From Phycisphaerales bacterium (lineage in GTDB: Bacteria; Planctomycetota; Phycisphaerae; UBA1845; UTPLA1): a stretch of DNA of 64,000 bases. Within the stretch, counting starts at the first letter, position 1; each line of letters begins with the position of its first letter. Position numbers and translations under genes: made by a program. The notes beneath the pieces are model-generated. The model had not been told where the DNA came from. It saw nothing but the letters and a program-made list of their open reading frames with translations, and made no database searches. Below, piece after piece: positions 36,217 to 47,500 of the stretch. The stretch is taken from positions 186,001 to 250,000 of the forward strand of contig JACKHI010000001.1 in NCBI GenBank assembly GCA_020639075.1. The letters run 5' to 3'.

Positions 36217-39200
36217 TCAAAGTAGTTGCTCCAGGAAATCCTGAATGTCCCGTCCGTCGGCGGTTCCGTCCGCGTTGATGTCGGCCGTGCAATGCGTCGC
36301 CGGATTGAACCTGAGGAGACTGTCCACAAACGGGGCGAGATCCATCAGGTCCACGACGCCGTTGTTGTCGAAATCTCCAGTGCCTTGACCTTCGCAGGGG
36401 GCCGGAAGGCTGGCAAGGATGAGATCCGCGATCGTCACGCGATCGTCGCCGTCCAAATCCGCCGCCGGATCAAAACCGGGCTGTCCATATTCAGTATCCA
36501 ACGCGGCCGCGACGAGATCGATGTCGGTCTGATTCCTGATGCCATCGCCGTTTACATCGCCGCGGATCTGCGTCGTGACCAGGACCGGATCGCCGTCGGG
36601 CGTCGCGTCGAGGCTGTTGCGCGCGCGGATCGCGAATTCATGACTCGTTGACGACTCGAGGGCGCGGATCGTCACGATCGGCGGCCAGTCATTTGCTTTG
36701 CGCCATGTCTCCACCGTGTCGAGTCGGCCGTTGAGGCCGAGAAACTCACCAGTCCCGATTCTGACGACTGCATACTCCGTCTCAGCCGGGTTGTGCAGGA
36801 CATTGAGGTTCAGATTCAACTGGATCGTCGCTGCAGTGCGGAGTGTCGGGATCGCGGCGAGCGGCGTCTCCAGCGGAATGATCGTGGACGCGTCCGCGGA
36901 ATTCGGCTTCTTTTGGACATTGCCCGCAACATCCTTGGCGATGCTAAAGAACCAGTATTTCCGCCCCGGTTCACCGACGAACATTCCGGATTGCTCCATC
37001 GTGTCCGTAAGTTCGCCGATTGGGGATGCGAGCGTCGGATCGAACGCCGTCGCGTTCGATCCGGACTTGGCTACGTACACAGTGATTCCGTCCAGTCCCG
37101 ATCCGCCGGCCGGATCGCCGCCCGTCCAGATCAACGGGATTTCGATCTCGCTGCTGAACTCAGGCAGGGATTGAACGGCGCTCGTCGGAATATCGACATC
37201 GAGCGTATGCTGCGTGGTGTTCGTGACGAGGGGCGCCTGCGCGTCGAATCGGATTTTCGCGCCGTTCGTCACGATGGACCCCGTGGACGTGAACGCGGAC
37301 GCGCTGACGAACAACTCCACGTAGCCCGTGCCGGCGCCGCTTGCATCATTGGGCGGAAGGATACCGAGTGCCGGATCGTTCGGTGGAAGCCCGGTCACAG
37401 GATCGATACTCTCAAAGGTCCACGAGACTTCCCGTCGGGCGTCATCCACGCGGGCCGTGACGTTCAATTTGATTTGTCTCGTGGACGTGTAATCCAGCTG
37501 GTCCTGATAGAATTGCCGACCTTTCGCACCGGTGATCGTCACGTCGCCGATTCGAATGTCACCGAAACGAACGGAGCTGGCGCGGAACTGCTCGTCGAGT
37601 TCATCCGTCAGAACGATCGTCCCGGCATTCGCCGTCGCCGTTGATAGATTCTCAAAGTGAATTCGATAGGGGATTTGGTCCGGCGGAACCATGATCTGCA
37701 ATCCACCGCCGCCACTTCCGCCGCTGCCCCCGCCTCCGCCGGAGGGGCCGACTTTTTCGTTGGGATCGATGGCGCCGAGCGCATCGCCGCAGCCTTGCGC
37801 CGCGCTCGTGAAGTAGCTGCCGAGAACATCGAGTGCGGAGCATGTTCGCCACTGCAAATCGCCGCCTGCGCATGACTCGCACTGTGGGTTGCAATGCTCG
37901 CGATAGCATTCCAGCATGCTGTGGGAATAGTGCAGCGCCTTCAGGGCTGCGCAATAGCCGGCAAAAGAGCCGAGCCGCGAGCAATCCACAATCTCGAGGG
38001 CGAACGCCTGGGCCGTGGCATTCACGGCGCAGGGCGCGAAGCCGCTGCAGCCGAATGTCGCTAACGCATGTGAGCCATTGTCGAGGAACCCGATGGACTC
38101 GAACGCATCGTCAAAGTAGTTGCTCCACGCGATCGGGTCGTCCACGACATCCTGAAGGTCCGCGGTGAGCTGTTCGCTTCCCGATATGAGGAGGTTTTGG
38201 CGAGCCGACTCAAGATTGCCGAACAGATGCGCAGCGAAGTCGTCGTAGGTCTCTGCATGGAGGTTGAACTGGAATGCAAAGGGGCCCTCGGTGAACCTCG
38301 TCGCAACGGCTGCGAACGAGACAGTCTCGCCCGGCGCGACGTTACGCAGATAAAACGCGTCATGGGTGCGTCCATCGGAATACGAGGCGGTCGGCGAATC
38401 GAAATTCCAGTCGTAAACCATGAAGTCCGAGACGCGCGGTAGAGAGTCCTCCGGTCGGCTCCACCCGAGATTCACGTCGCCATCAAACGTCGCAAGGACA
38501 GTTACGTACTGCGCATCGACGTTGCCCGTGTTCGTTACTTCGCCGTTCGCGACAAAGGCGCCGCCGGCGCGAGGAGACAGCTCTCCAGAGGCTCTGACAA
38601 TCGCCGTGATGGGATCCGCAGGCTCCAGGGATATCTCGGGGCTCGTCATCGCGTTTTGTCCTTCGCCATCCGTCACGCGAACGATGTATTGCCCGAGCTC
38701 GGCGGATGATAGATCAAACCTGGCTCGAAGATTCCGGCCGTCGACGAGTCTTGTTTCAATCGGATGCAGCACGACATCGTTCGCCCCGATCAGTGTGACG
38801 GAATCGTCCGCCGCAAACCGCGAGCCCTTGATTCGGAGCGTCACGCTTTCGCCATTTCCAACAGATGCGGGCAATACTGCGTTAATATCAAACGGAATCT
38901 CCACGGCCTGAATCGTCATGTCGTGTCCGCCGACTTGTGTCGCGTCGGCTTGCGCGCGAACGAGAATGTAGTAGGTCCCGGACAACGACGTGGGGATGAA
39001 AACCTGTTGGTTCGCCTGTCCGTCCGCGGGTGAGGCGAAGTCGAAACTCCCCGGATTCGGCACTGCGCTGTGCTTCACATAGATCTCGGTTCCGGCGGTC
39101 GGACTGTCGTGACTCACGTCAATCATAATTGTCCGGTCGGCCGGAGGCGTGAGCGCAAAGTAGCGCGATCTTCCTTCCGGGAGGGGCAGCGTGCGGGCGT

Positions 39201-42200
39201 TGTTGATTGAGAGGGGCTCGACATCGATAACAAACGCATCGGACGACGGCCCCGTGTTGTTGAAGTCGTCCGTTTCGACGATCTGGTTCAAGACGTCGGT
39301 CCGGACGATCAAGTAATAACTGCCAGGCGCGACCGGCGGAATCGTTGCCATCCCGTGGCCCTGCACCGGCTGCCCGCTGGTCAGGTTTGACGCGCTCGTT
39401 TGAAATCTGCCAAGCGCCGCGTCGTCGACACTCCATTGATCGTCGGTCGATAGGTAGATCGCGTCGTACCAACTACCGGAGACGGGATTATCGCCGACGT
39501 TTCTGATTTGCCATGTGAATGCGACATCATCGCCCAGCATGAACGGGCCGGATACTTCGAAACTGCCGACGATCAGGTCACCCGGCTCCGGAAGGCTGAC
39601 ATTCGTGGCGTCAGGCGCAGCCTTCACGTTGTCCACTTCCAGCGTCTCAGCGATCTGATTCGCGCTGTCGGTCAGGACGAGGACGTGATAGACGCCGGAC
39701 AACTCCGCCGGTACGTCGAAAGTTCGCACGGATTCACGCAATCCGCCGGATTCGAGCGGCTGCGCATGAATAACGCTTCCCAGAAAATGATCGTTCGCCG
39801 GATCGACAACGAGATCGCGCGAGAGAAATACGCTGTCCTGCCAAGCCGCATTGCATGTCGGTCCCGTGCCGGAATTGACAATCGTCCACGAGATTTCGAT
39901 GGGTTGACCGGCGGTCGCGGCCAACGGGGCGTCGACGCTCTGTACGCGGAGATTCGGCAGCGCGAGCGCGTTGATCTGGGTAGAGCCTATTGCGGCGCCG
40001 GAATTGTCATCATCGCGTCCGGCCTCATCCACTTCATTGTGGCGATCAGCAAGGACAATGATGAAGAAAGTCCCGTTTCGATTGCAGGGAATCTGCACGG
40101 TTTGACCGACGGAGCGCATCGCGTTCTGTGCGAGAACCTCAGCGTGTCGATATTCACCCAGTAGCGTGTCGCCGGGGTCAAGCGTCGAGTTCGCGGAAAG
40201 ATAGACGGCGTCAGTCCAATTCGACGTATTCGTGGGCGATTCGCCGTCATTCCTGATGGTCCACGTGACGTCGAGATCGTCGCCGGCTGTAATGGGGCCC
40301 GCCGCGAACACGTCCCTGACCTTCAGATTTGCCGCCTCCACAGGCGGCGCGATGACAGTAAACTGAGCGGCGAGCGTGTTGTTGTTCTCGTCGGACTCAA
40401 ACACCTGATTCGTCGCGTCCGTATGTACGATGATGTAGCGAATTCCACCGGAGGCGGATCCGGGGAGCGTCAACTGCGGCGAGGTTCCGGAATACCCCAG
40501 ACCATCGCTCAGTGCGCCTGTGTGCTGCGCGCTTCCCAGGAAGACGTCGCCCCCGCCAAGCGTATCGTCGTTGCTCAGGTAGAATCGATCGATCCATTCC
40601 GTGGCCGTTGTTGGCACGCTGCCGGTGTTTTCAATACGAAACGTGACGGAAAACGGCTGTCCCGGCACAAGTGAAGGGGGCGGCGTCAATTCGGTGGGTT
40701 CAAGGTCCGGCAACTCGACGATTTCCGCAGCAGAAACGATGAGTGGGACATCTGCGACATTGTCGGTCTCGCCCTGGCCAGACTCATAGACAACATTCTG
40801 ATAGTCCGTGACGTACAACAAGTGATAGTCGCCGGGCAGGACTGACGCGGGAATCGTGAACGATGTCTGGCTGGTGTAGCTAAAGCCGTCTTCCAGTTCG
40901 CCTGTCCGCTGAATCGTACGCAGAAGCACGTCGCCTCCGACAGTCGAATCCGTGGACAGGTAGATCGCATCGCGCCAGTTGGCAACTGGGGTAACGGCGT
41001 CTCCATCGTTCGCGACTTGCCAGGAAACGCTGACGGGTTGACCGACAACAGCGCTGTCGGGGATCGGATCCAACGGCGTGATCGTGAGATTCGTCGGGCT
41101 CGCCTGGACGTTGACAGGAGCCGAGACGCTGATGTTGTTGATTTCTTCCTCGCCGTCAACAGGGCCTTCATAAAGACTGTTGTTCACATCGAGCTGAACG
41201 ATGATGAAATACTCGTCGTCGCCGAGGGTGTTCGGAAGGACGGCGTTGACCGTGCGGACGTAGGGTACAACCTGGAAATCGTTCGGACCCGATTGCGTGG
41301 TCGACGAGTAAAGTGTCTGAAGCAGCAAGTCGTTTGAGTCCAAGCTAACGTCGTCCGAGAGATACACTCTGTCAATCCACGATACGGCGTGTGACGACTG
41401 AGGATTTCCCGGGCTGGCCACGTGATACTCGACGAACAGCGGATGCCCGGGGATGCCTCGCGTGATTGTTCGAATATCGTCCTCCACCACGATGTCGGCG
41501 GACGCGCTTTGTGCAATGCTCGTCGTTGTCTGACTGACGGCGATGTTGTTGGGCGGCGTGTTGATTTCGGGCACGGTATCGTCAACGTCCACTTTGACTT
41601 TGACATAGAACGTGCCCGAGATGATCGTCGGGAGGTTGACGGTGAGGCTGGAGACGCTCGATGCCGGGGGAGTGGCGCCGCCCGCAAGGGGAGGCCCGAC
41701 GCGCGAACGGTAGCCGAGCAGCCGGTCGCCGGCGACCGACGTGTTATTGTTGTTCTCGGAAAGATAGACAGCGTCTCGCCAGACGCCAGTCGCCGTAGAA
41801 CCGGCGCCAACGTTCTGGTCCGTCCAGGTCACAGTGAAACTCTGCGATGAGTTGGTACTCGGTTGAAAGTCGTTGACGATTGCGACCAAGTCCGCCTGCG
41901 CCTGGAGGTTGATCGTAAACTGACCGCTGCGAGCGAGATTGTCCGATTCGTTGAGTTCCGGTACATGACCAACCGAGTCGCCGCAGCCATCGCGATCGGC
42001 GATGACATAGACGTAATAGGGGCCTTGCACGTTCTCGGGAATGGAAATCACGGCTTCCTGCATGTACTCATCGTCATTGACGTCAACGCCGAGATACGTC
42101 GGGTTCGTGACGTAGGCCGCGAGATTCAGATGTTCTTCATTGCACAGCGCCATGCCGCTTGAGGTCAGATCGCTCGCAGAAATGAACACCATATCCGTCC

Positions 42201-43806
42201 ACTGCGCCGAATTTGTCGCCTCCTGGCCGATGTTTCGGACGCGCCACGAGACCGTCGTCGTGCCGCCCGACGTAACGGAGTTGTTCGGGCCGCCGACCAT
42301 GTCTACCTCTAGGTCCGGCAACGGCAATGCGGCCACGACGATCGGCATGGCGCTGATCGTTGAGTTATTCGACTCGGCCGCACCCTCGTTGACGGCATTG
42401 TCCGGATCCGCGGTGACGACAACGAAATACGTCCCTGGCGTCCCCGGGAGCATGACGGCACCTGAAATCGTGACATCCTGATTCGGACCGAGCGCCGCCG
42501 GGGAAAGAAACGACTTCGCCGGGATGTCGCCGCCGATCTGGTCGTCGATCGAGAAGTACACGCGGCTGATCCACGGTCCGTCAGCTGTCGCATTGCCCTG
42601 ATTCTTCAGGATAAAGCTAAGTTCGAACAATTCGCCGGCAAACGCATTCGCCGGGACCAGGAGCGGAGGCACGACGACCAAGTCGGGTCTCGGCGTCGGC
42701 ATCACGCTGATCGGATCCATTCTGAGGAAGTCATTGTTCGACTCGCCGTCGTCTTCCGAGATGACTTGGCCGGCATCCGTTCTGACGACAACGCGATATG
42801 ACCCAGGTGTTGTCGGCAAGGCGACGTTGACGACGCGTTCAACAACGCCGGTGGGCGCAAGTGTGCCGTAATATGGAATACTGGCGGCGACAACGTCGTT
42901 GCCAATCATGTCGTCATTAGAGAAGCTGATCCGATCGGTCCACGGGCCGACGGCATCCGCAATCCCTGTGTTCTCGACGATGAATCGAATCTGCACGGGT
43001 TCGCCGACCGTCCCGGATGCGGGCGCATCGATCGATGTGACAACCAAATCCGGTCTATCGCAATCGGGGTCCTCGCATTCATCGGGGATGTTATTGAAAT
43101 TGCAATCGGCGCTCGTACCGTCAAAAACGTCCAAGTCATCCGGAACGGAATTGTTGTTGCAGTCCGGAAACGTCGGTTCGGCTGTGAAGCTCCAGGCGCG
43201 CTGAAGACCTGTGTCGATGGCTGCCTCGACTTGCAACCATCCCCATCCGGAAAGGCCATCAAATCCGGAGTGGCCCTGATCGTCATCCTCATTGCCGAAT
43301 CGAAATGTGTAAGGCTCTATGCCGTTCGTTGCATCGAGCAGGGCGATCTGTCCATTGCCAACGGAAGGTGGTCCAGTGATCAGCCCGTGATTCAAGTAGC
43401 TGGCGCCGTACGACACCCATATGTCGTCGTCACTGGGGACGAGGCCGACACCGACGTTGTATTCGAAGTAGATCTGATACAGACCAAGAAACTGATCCGC
43501 CGCGTGGACCGCACCGATGTCGCGTCCACCCATCGCACTGCCATAAATGCGGATGATCTGGGCGTCGGCGTTGTAATAAAGACGCACTGATGACTGCGGA
43601 GCGTCAAAGTCGAAGGTATAGATATCCGTTCCACCAGTGACATTGAACAGCTCGTCGATGCGAAGACCATATGACGGTGGGTTGAGTTCATTGTCGGGGT
43701 GATTGTGCAGTTCGTACCAGAATTCCTGTGCCGCAACGGGCTCGACACATGTAATCCAGAGTGCTCCAAGCAGAGTCAGGGGAATTATCCAGCGATCTGT
43801 GCTCAT
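36217..43806 (-). CDS. Giant secreted CARDB-repeat adhesin-like protein with dockerin-like end
   Basis: A 2529-residue protein with a signal peptide ('IPLTLLGALWITCVEPVAA'). After an N-terminal domain and two 'DCNxNxxPD' calcium loops there are ten CARDB (cell-adhesion-related) Ig-like repeats. Each opens like 'DLVVTSIDAPASGTVGEPV' or 'NLRVQSVDAPLAATAGQP' and closes with a 'GTYFVVVTADPDNAVNE'-type strand and an Asn-rich turn. Next come a PPC-like domain ('GRSRYFALTPPADRTIMID'), an IPT/TIG-like domain, a cysteine-rich patch ('CNPQCESCAGG'), a DUF11-like domain ('IHFENLSTATANAGTIVLTD') and a fibronectin-like segment. Three dockerin-like loops end the protein ('GDVNGDGIRNQTDIDLV', 'GDFDNNGVVDLMDLAPF', 'ADINADGTADGRDIQDF'). 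GGAGG just before the ATG supports the start. Surface adhesion or matrix function is inferred. Confidence 0.88.
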   Translation of the reverse strand: MSTDRWIIPLTLLGALWITCVEPVAAQEFWYELHNHPDNELNPPSYGLRIDELFNVTGGTDIYTFDFDAPQSSVRLYYNADAQIIRIYGSAMGGRDIGAVHAADQFLGLYQIYFEYNVGVGLVPSDDDIWVSYGASYLNHGLITGPPSVGNGQIALLDATNGIEPYTFRFGNEDDDQGHSGFDGLSGWGWLQVEAAIDTGLQRAWSFTAEPTFPDCNNNSVPDDLDVFDGTSADCNFNNIPDECEDPDCDRPDLVVTSIDAPASGTVGEPVQIRFIVENTGIADAVGPWTDRISFSNDDMIGNDVVAASIPYYGTLAPTGVVERVVNVALPTTPGSYRVVVRTDAGQVISEDDGESNNDFLRMDPISVMPTPRPDLVVVPPLLVPANAFAGELFELSFILKNQGNATADGPWISRVYFSIDDQIGGDIPAKSFLSPAALGPNQDVTISGAVMLPGTPGTYFVVVTADPDNAVNEGAAESNNSTISAMPIVVAALPLPDLEVDMVGGPNNSVTSGGTTTVSWRVRNIGQEATNSAQWTDMVFISASDLTSSGMALCNEEHLNLAAYVTNPTYLGVDVNDDEYMQEAVISIPENVQGPYYVYVIADRDGCGDSVGHVPELNESDNLARSGQFTINLQAQADLVAIVNDFQPSTNSSQSFTVTWTDQNVGAGSTATGVWRDAVYLSENNNNTSVAGDRLLGYRSRVGPPLAGGATPPASSVSSLTVNLPTIISGTFYVKVKVDVDDTVPEINTPPNNIAVSQTTTSIAQSASADIVVEDDIRTITRGIPGHPLFVEYHVASPGNPQSSHAVSWIDRVYLSDDVSLDSNDLLLQTLYSSTTQSGPNDFQVVPYVRTVNAVLPNTLGDDEYFIIVQLDVNNSLYEGPVDGEEEINNISVSAPVNVQASPTNLTITPLDPIPDSAVVGQPVSVSWQVANDGDAVTPVANWRDAIYLSTDSTVGGDVLLRTIQRTGELEDGFSYTSQTSFTIPASVLPGDYHLLYVTDYQNVVYESGQGETDNVADVPLIVSAAEIVELPDLEPTELTPPPSLVPGQPFSVTFRIENTGSVPTTATEWIDRFYLSNDDTLGGGDVFLGSAQHTGALSDGLGYSGTSPQLTLPGSASGGIRYIIVHTDATNQVFESDENNNTLAAQFTVIAPPVEAANLKVRDVFAAGPITAGDDLDVTWTIRNDGESPTNTSNWTDAVYLSANSTLDPGDTLLGEYRHAEVLAQNAMRSVGQTVQIPCNRNGTFFIIVLADRHNEVDEAGRDDDNSGAAIGSTQINALALPNLRVQSVDAPLAATAGQPIEISWTIVNSGTGPTCNAAWQDSVFLSRDLVVDPANDHFLGSVIHAQPLESGGLRESVRTFDVPAELSGVYHVLVLTDSANQIAETLEVDNVKAAPDATNVSLPEPGDLIVGSFEVSGPFMLGDDVAFTWQIRNVGDNPVSGSWYDAIYLSTDDQWSVDDAALGRFQTSASNLTSGQPVQGHGMATIPPVAPGSYYLIVRTDVLNQIVETDDFNNTGPSSDAFVIDVEPLSINNARTLPLPEGRSRYFALTPPADRTIMIDVSHDSPTAGTEIYVKHSAVPNPGSFDFASPADGQANQQVFIPTSLSGTYYILVRAQADATQVGGHDMTIQAVEIPFDINAVLPASVGNGESVTLRIKGSRFAADDSVTLIGANDVVLHPIETRLVDGRNLRARFDLSSAELGQYIVRVTDGEGQNAMTSPEISLEPADPITAIVRASGELSPRAGGAFVANGEVTNTGNVDAQYVTVLATFDGDVNLGWSRPEDSLPRVSDFMVYDWNFDSPTASYSDGRTHDAFYLRNVAPGETVSFAAVATRFTEGPFAFQFNLHAETYDDFAAHLFGNLESARQNLLISGSEQLTADLQDVVDDPIAWSNYFDDAFESIGFLDNGSHALATFGCSGFAPCAVNATAQAFALEIVDCSRLGSFAGYCAALKALHYSHSMLECYREHCNPQCESCAGGDLQWRTCSALDVLGSYFTSAAQGCGDALGAIDPNEKVGPSGGGGGSGGSGGGGLQIMVPPDQIPYRIHFENLSTATANAGTIVLTDELDEQFRASSVRFGDIRIGDVTITGAKGRQFYQDQLDYTSTRQIKLNVTARVDDARREVSWTFESIDPVTGLPPNDPALGILPPNDASGAGTGYVELFVSASAFTSTGSIVTNGAKIRFDAQAPLVTNTTQHTLDVDIPTSAVQSLPEFSSEIEIPLIWTGGDPAGGSGLDGITVYVAKSGSNATAFDPTLASPIGELTDTMEQSGMFVGEPGRKYWFFSIAKDVAGNVQKKPNSADASTIIPLETPLAAIPTLRTAATIQLNLNLNVLHNPAETEYAVVRIGTGEFLGLNGRLDTVETWRKANDWPPIVTIRALESSTSHEFAIRARNSLDATPDGDPVLVTTQIRGDVNGDGIRNQTDIDLVAAALDTEYGQPGFDPAADLDGDDRVTIADLILASLPAPCEGQGTGDFDNNGVVDLMDLAPFVDSLLRFNPATHCTADINADGTADGRDIQDFLEQLL

Positions 43807-44586
43807 CTCTTCCTCCCGCGTCGTAGCGGTAGCTCGACTCCGAGAAAAGACCCAATCCGAGCGTCTCTCCTCACCAGCCCCCTTGAGTCACCGCCATTGC
43901 TTCGGCGGTAACGGCGAATGAGCAGACCGTCCAGTAGTTACGCTTGAATGACCCGACGCGCTTACTGTACAGACCAACTGCCCAATGCGCCAAGCAAAAA
44001 TGCGCCTGCCCACCGTATTGAATTCAATGCCGCACGTGCATCGTGTTGAGCCTATCCTTAAGAGCCCCGCATTGAAGGGCATCGTGAACGACCAGGCCGC
44101 GCCAGCCTCTGTCGAGACGGGCAAAGCGGTGGGGAAGACGCATCTGTTTGTCTGCTGCCATTCTCACGGTCGGCATTAGCCGGCCACACCTACGAGCGAC
44201 AAATCACGACAATGGGGACAAGAAGAAGTGCGAAATTGCATGAGTGACAGTTTATGACGCACGCCTCAGGTTGCGGGCCACACAACCTGCAGTATTCAGT
44301 GCGTCCGTGGGTTCGTGCAGTGCTGGGTGACGTCTTAGATCACGGGCTGCGGAAATGCGTCGACTATCGATGGCTCGCTCAAGGGGCGACTCCCCTGGGA
44401 ATGCCATCGGTGCGAGTCTCTATGGACCTTTGTCGAGTGGGTTGGATCCTTACCGAGTCTACCATACGCACCCTGCCACCCGCATGTCGCTATTGAGTCG
44501 TCGACTGCGTAGGGGCGACGCCGCGTGTGTATTGCCAGTACGGCTATCGAGGTCGCCAAATCGGGTGAAGCGACTTGACAGGCGGG
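43807..44586 (+). other. 780-base region without a convincing gene
   Basis: Only short, unconvincing open frames are present. A small hairpin, ACCGCC (43890-43895) with GGCGGT (43904-43909), lies near the start of the giant CARDB gene, whose promoter should be in this stretch. No promoter close to consensus was found. Confidence 0.45.
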
Positions 44587-47500
44587 CTAGCGTTCCTTCA
44601 CAACCACTCGGATCTTGACTTCGACACCGTCACGCAGCAATGTCGCGTCGACGGCCTGGTCGGGGGCCAGCGTCTTGAGAAAGTCGGAAAACGCGCGGAG
44701 ATTGGCGATGTCCCGGCCGTCCAGACGTATCAATACGTCTCCAGGAAGAACGCCGGCGCGTGCCGCGGGCGAATCCGGCACGGTCGACTCAACGCGCACG
44801 CCAGTCCCCTGAAAAGCAAAATCCGGCACAGTTCCGAAGCTGACCCGGCGAGGAGACGCGTTCGGATGAGCGGTGGGGGCCGACTGTTTCTGCGCACTTT
44901 CTATGCGATTGGTCATTGGCGCTTCGCGAGCCAGTAAGTACGTCACTGCCTCCTTCACAAATGTGGCGACTTTGACGAGACCCGGGCCGTCGATCTTGTC
45001 GACAGTGTCGCCCGGGCGGTGGTAGTCGGCGTGGGCGCCCGTGAAGATCTGCACGGCCGGGATACCGGCGGCGATGAAGCTCTCCTGATCGGATCCTTCG
45101 GTCGCTGACGGGATGAACGTATTCGGAATGCCGGTCACGAATCCGCAGCCGCGGAAGATATGCGGCCACTCGTCGGCTGTGGCTGTTCCGTGGATCGCGA
45201 TCTTGCCGTCGAACAGGCGGCCGACTGTATCGAGGTTGATGACGGCTTGGATACCTGAGGCGGGGAGGGCGGCGTGCTTCACGTAATGTTGCGAACCCAA
45301 TCGGCCGCACTCTTCGGCAGAAAATGCAACAACGACGAGGTTGCGCAGGCCGCCGCGTTCGGCTGCAAGGTTGCGGGCCAACTCAAGCATGATCGCCACA
45401 CCGCTGGCGTTGTCGTCGGCGCCGCAGTGGATCTTGCCTTCATCACCCGCGTGGACATCGGGCCAACCGCGGCCGAGATGATCGTAGTGCGCACCCAGGA
45501 TCACCGATTGATCGCTCCAGTCGTCGCGCGTGCCGGGAAGAAGTCCCACCACGTTCGTCGCTTCTACGGGCTTTCCATCAGGACCTGCGGGCACAGTGAA
45601 GTTCTGGAACCACGTGCCGTCGTCACCGGCGGGCTTGAGGCCTGCCGATGCCATTTGTTTGGCGATGTAGTCGGCCGAGTCGCGCAATTCCGCAGATCCG
45701 AGGCCGCGCCCCGCTCGCTCGGGCGATGCAAGCCAACTCACGTGCTCCATGAGCCGCTTTTGTGAGAACACCGGCGGCAGCTCCGCGAGTGCGGGCCGCG
45801 ATTCCGTCGGCGACGGCGGCGCCTGGACGAGCGCCTGACGGTCAAGGACGACGACAAGCGGCGAGCCGGCCGCGTCCCACTGTCCTTTTACAACGTTGGT
45901 TGGCTCATCACCTTCGAAGGCGAGATACGAGTACTTACCGTAGTGAGGCAGCTTGCGGCCCATGCCGGGAAATGCGGCGGCGGGATCGACCACAAGCCAA
46001 CCGATTGCCTTCTCGGGATTCCCGGGATGGCGACCCACGATTATTTCGCTGTGCGCCGCGAGGGAGACGTTCTCGCCTGCGAGCGTCAACGTGCCTGCGG
46101 AGTCGTTGAGTGAGGCGCCTGTGGCATTGTCGAGTACATCTGATCTGAAGCGATTTCGCCTGCCGAGCACCCAAACGGCTCGGTCGTTGGGCAGCGATTT
46201 CACATCGCCTTCCGAGACGATTGCGATCTTGTGCTCGTCGCTTTGCCAGCCTTCCAGCAACGCGCGGTAGGCGGCAACGTTTTTCTCAGTCGCGGAGGCT
46301 TCCGGAAGGATTGCGAGAATCTGCTGCTCACCGAAGAGCTGTCCGATGGAAGGGGGCGTCTCGTGCGGATCGAGCACGCGAAAGAGGTCGAACATTGGGT
46401 CCGCCGCGACGGACAGGGGGCGGGCGCCGAGTTCGACGCTGAACTCGAGCGATTTCGCGGACGTCTTAATCAGGCGCGTCACTGTTCCTTCGGTGGTTTG
46501 CACGCGAAGCGGTACTTCCAGCTCGAATGCCCCGTTGTCCTGCGTTTGCTCAATTACACCCGTGAGCGTGTAGCGGTCGCCTGTCGCCTTCGCTTCGACC
46601 TTTCGGAGTGCAAGAAATGGGGCACCTGTTCGTTCGACCCACTGGCGGAAAAAGGGGGAGAGGTCTTCATGTGTGACCGCTTCGAACGCGGCGCGCAGGT
46701 CGGCGTAAGACGCCCGGCGGCCACGTTGTTGTCGGTAGAAATCCGCCAAGGCCGCGCGGAAGTGCTCGTCGCCCACATGTCGCCGCAGCATGTGGAAGAA
46801 CATAAGGGCTTTGCCGTACCCAACGGCCTCTGTCGCGGCGCTGTGTCGACCACGGAATTCGGAGAGCGGAAAGTCCTGCTCGGCCCGTACGTAGTTGCGG
46901 TATTTCTGCAGCGTGTTGCGCCGATATTCGTCGCCTTTGCCGCGCTGCTCCTGAATGAGATGATCGGCCATGTAGGCGGTGAGGCCTTCGCACCAATTGC
47001 CGCTGTCAAAGTCGACGAATACGGAGTTGCCCCACCAGTTGTGCAGGATTTCGTGCGGGTAGGATGAATGCAGAATAAAGGGGAACCGAATGACCTGCGG
47101 ACCAAGGAGCGTGAAGGACGGCATGCCGTAGCCCGTTTCCCAGAAGTTCTCGACAAGTGCAAACTTGCCGTAGGGATAGGGACCGATGAGGTCGCGGTAC
47201 ATCTCGAGATACTGGGCAGTCGTCTCCAGGTATTTGCCGGACAACGCTTCGTCCGGCTCGTGAAGATAGACCAACACTTCAACTGTGCCGGCCATGTCGC
47301 GCCGGACATGCAGGGGACCACCGACGAGGTAAACCTGCTCTACGGGCAAGTCTGTTTTCCAATGCGCATGACCGCCCTCGTCGAGTGAAGCGCCGCTGCC
47401 CTGGCTGATAACGTGCCACTCGTTGGGCGCCTTCACCTGGAGTTCGAATTGGATCAGTCGATCGTCAAAGCTCGGAACCCAGGCACTGCCGCCGTGGAGG

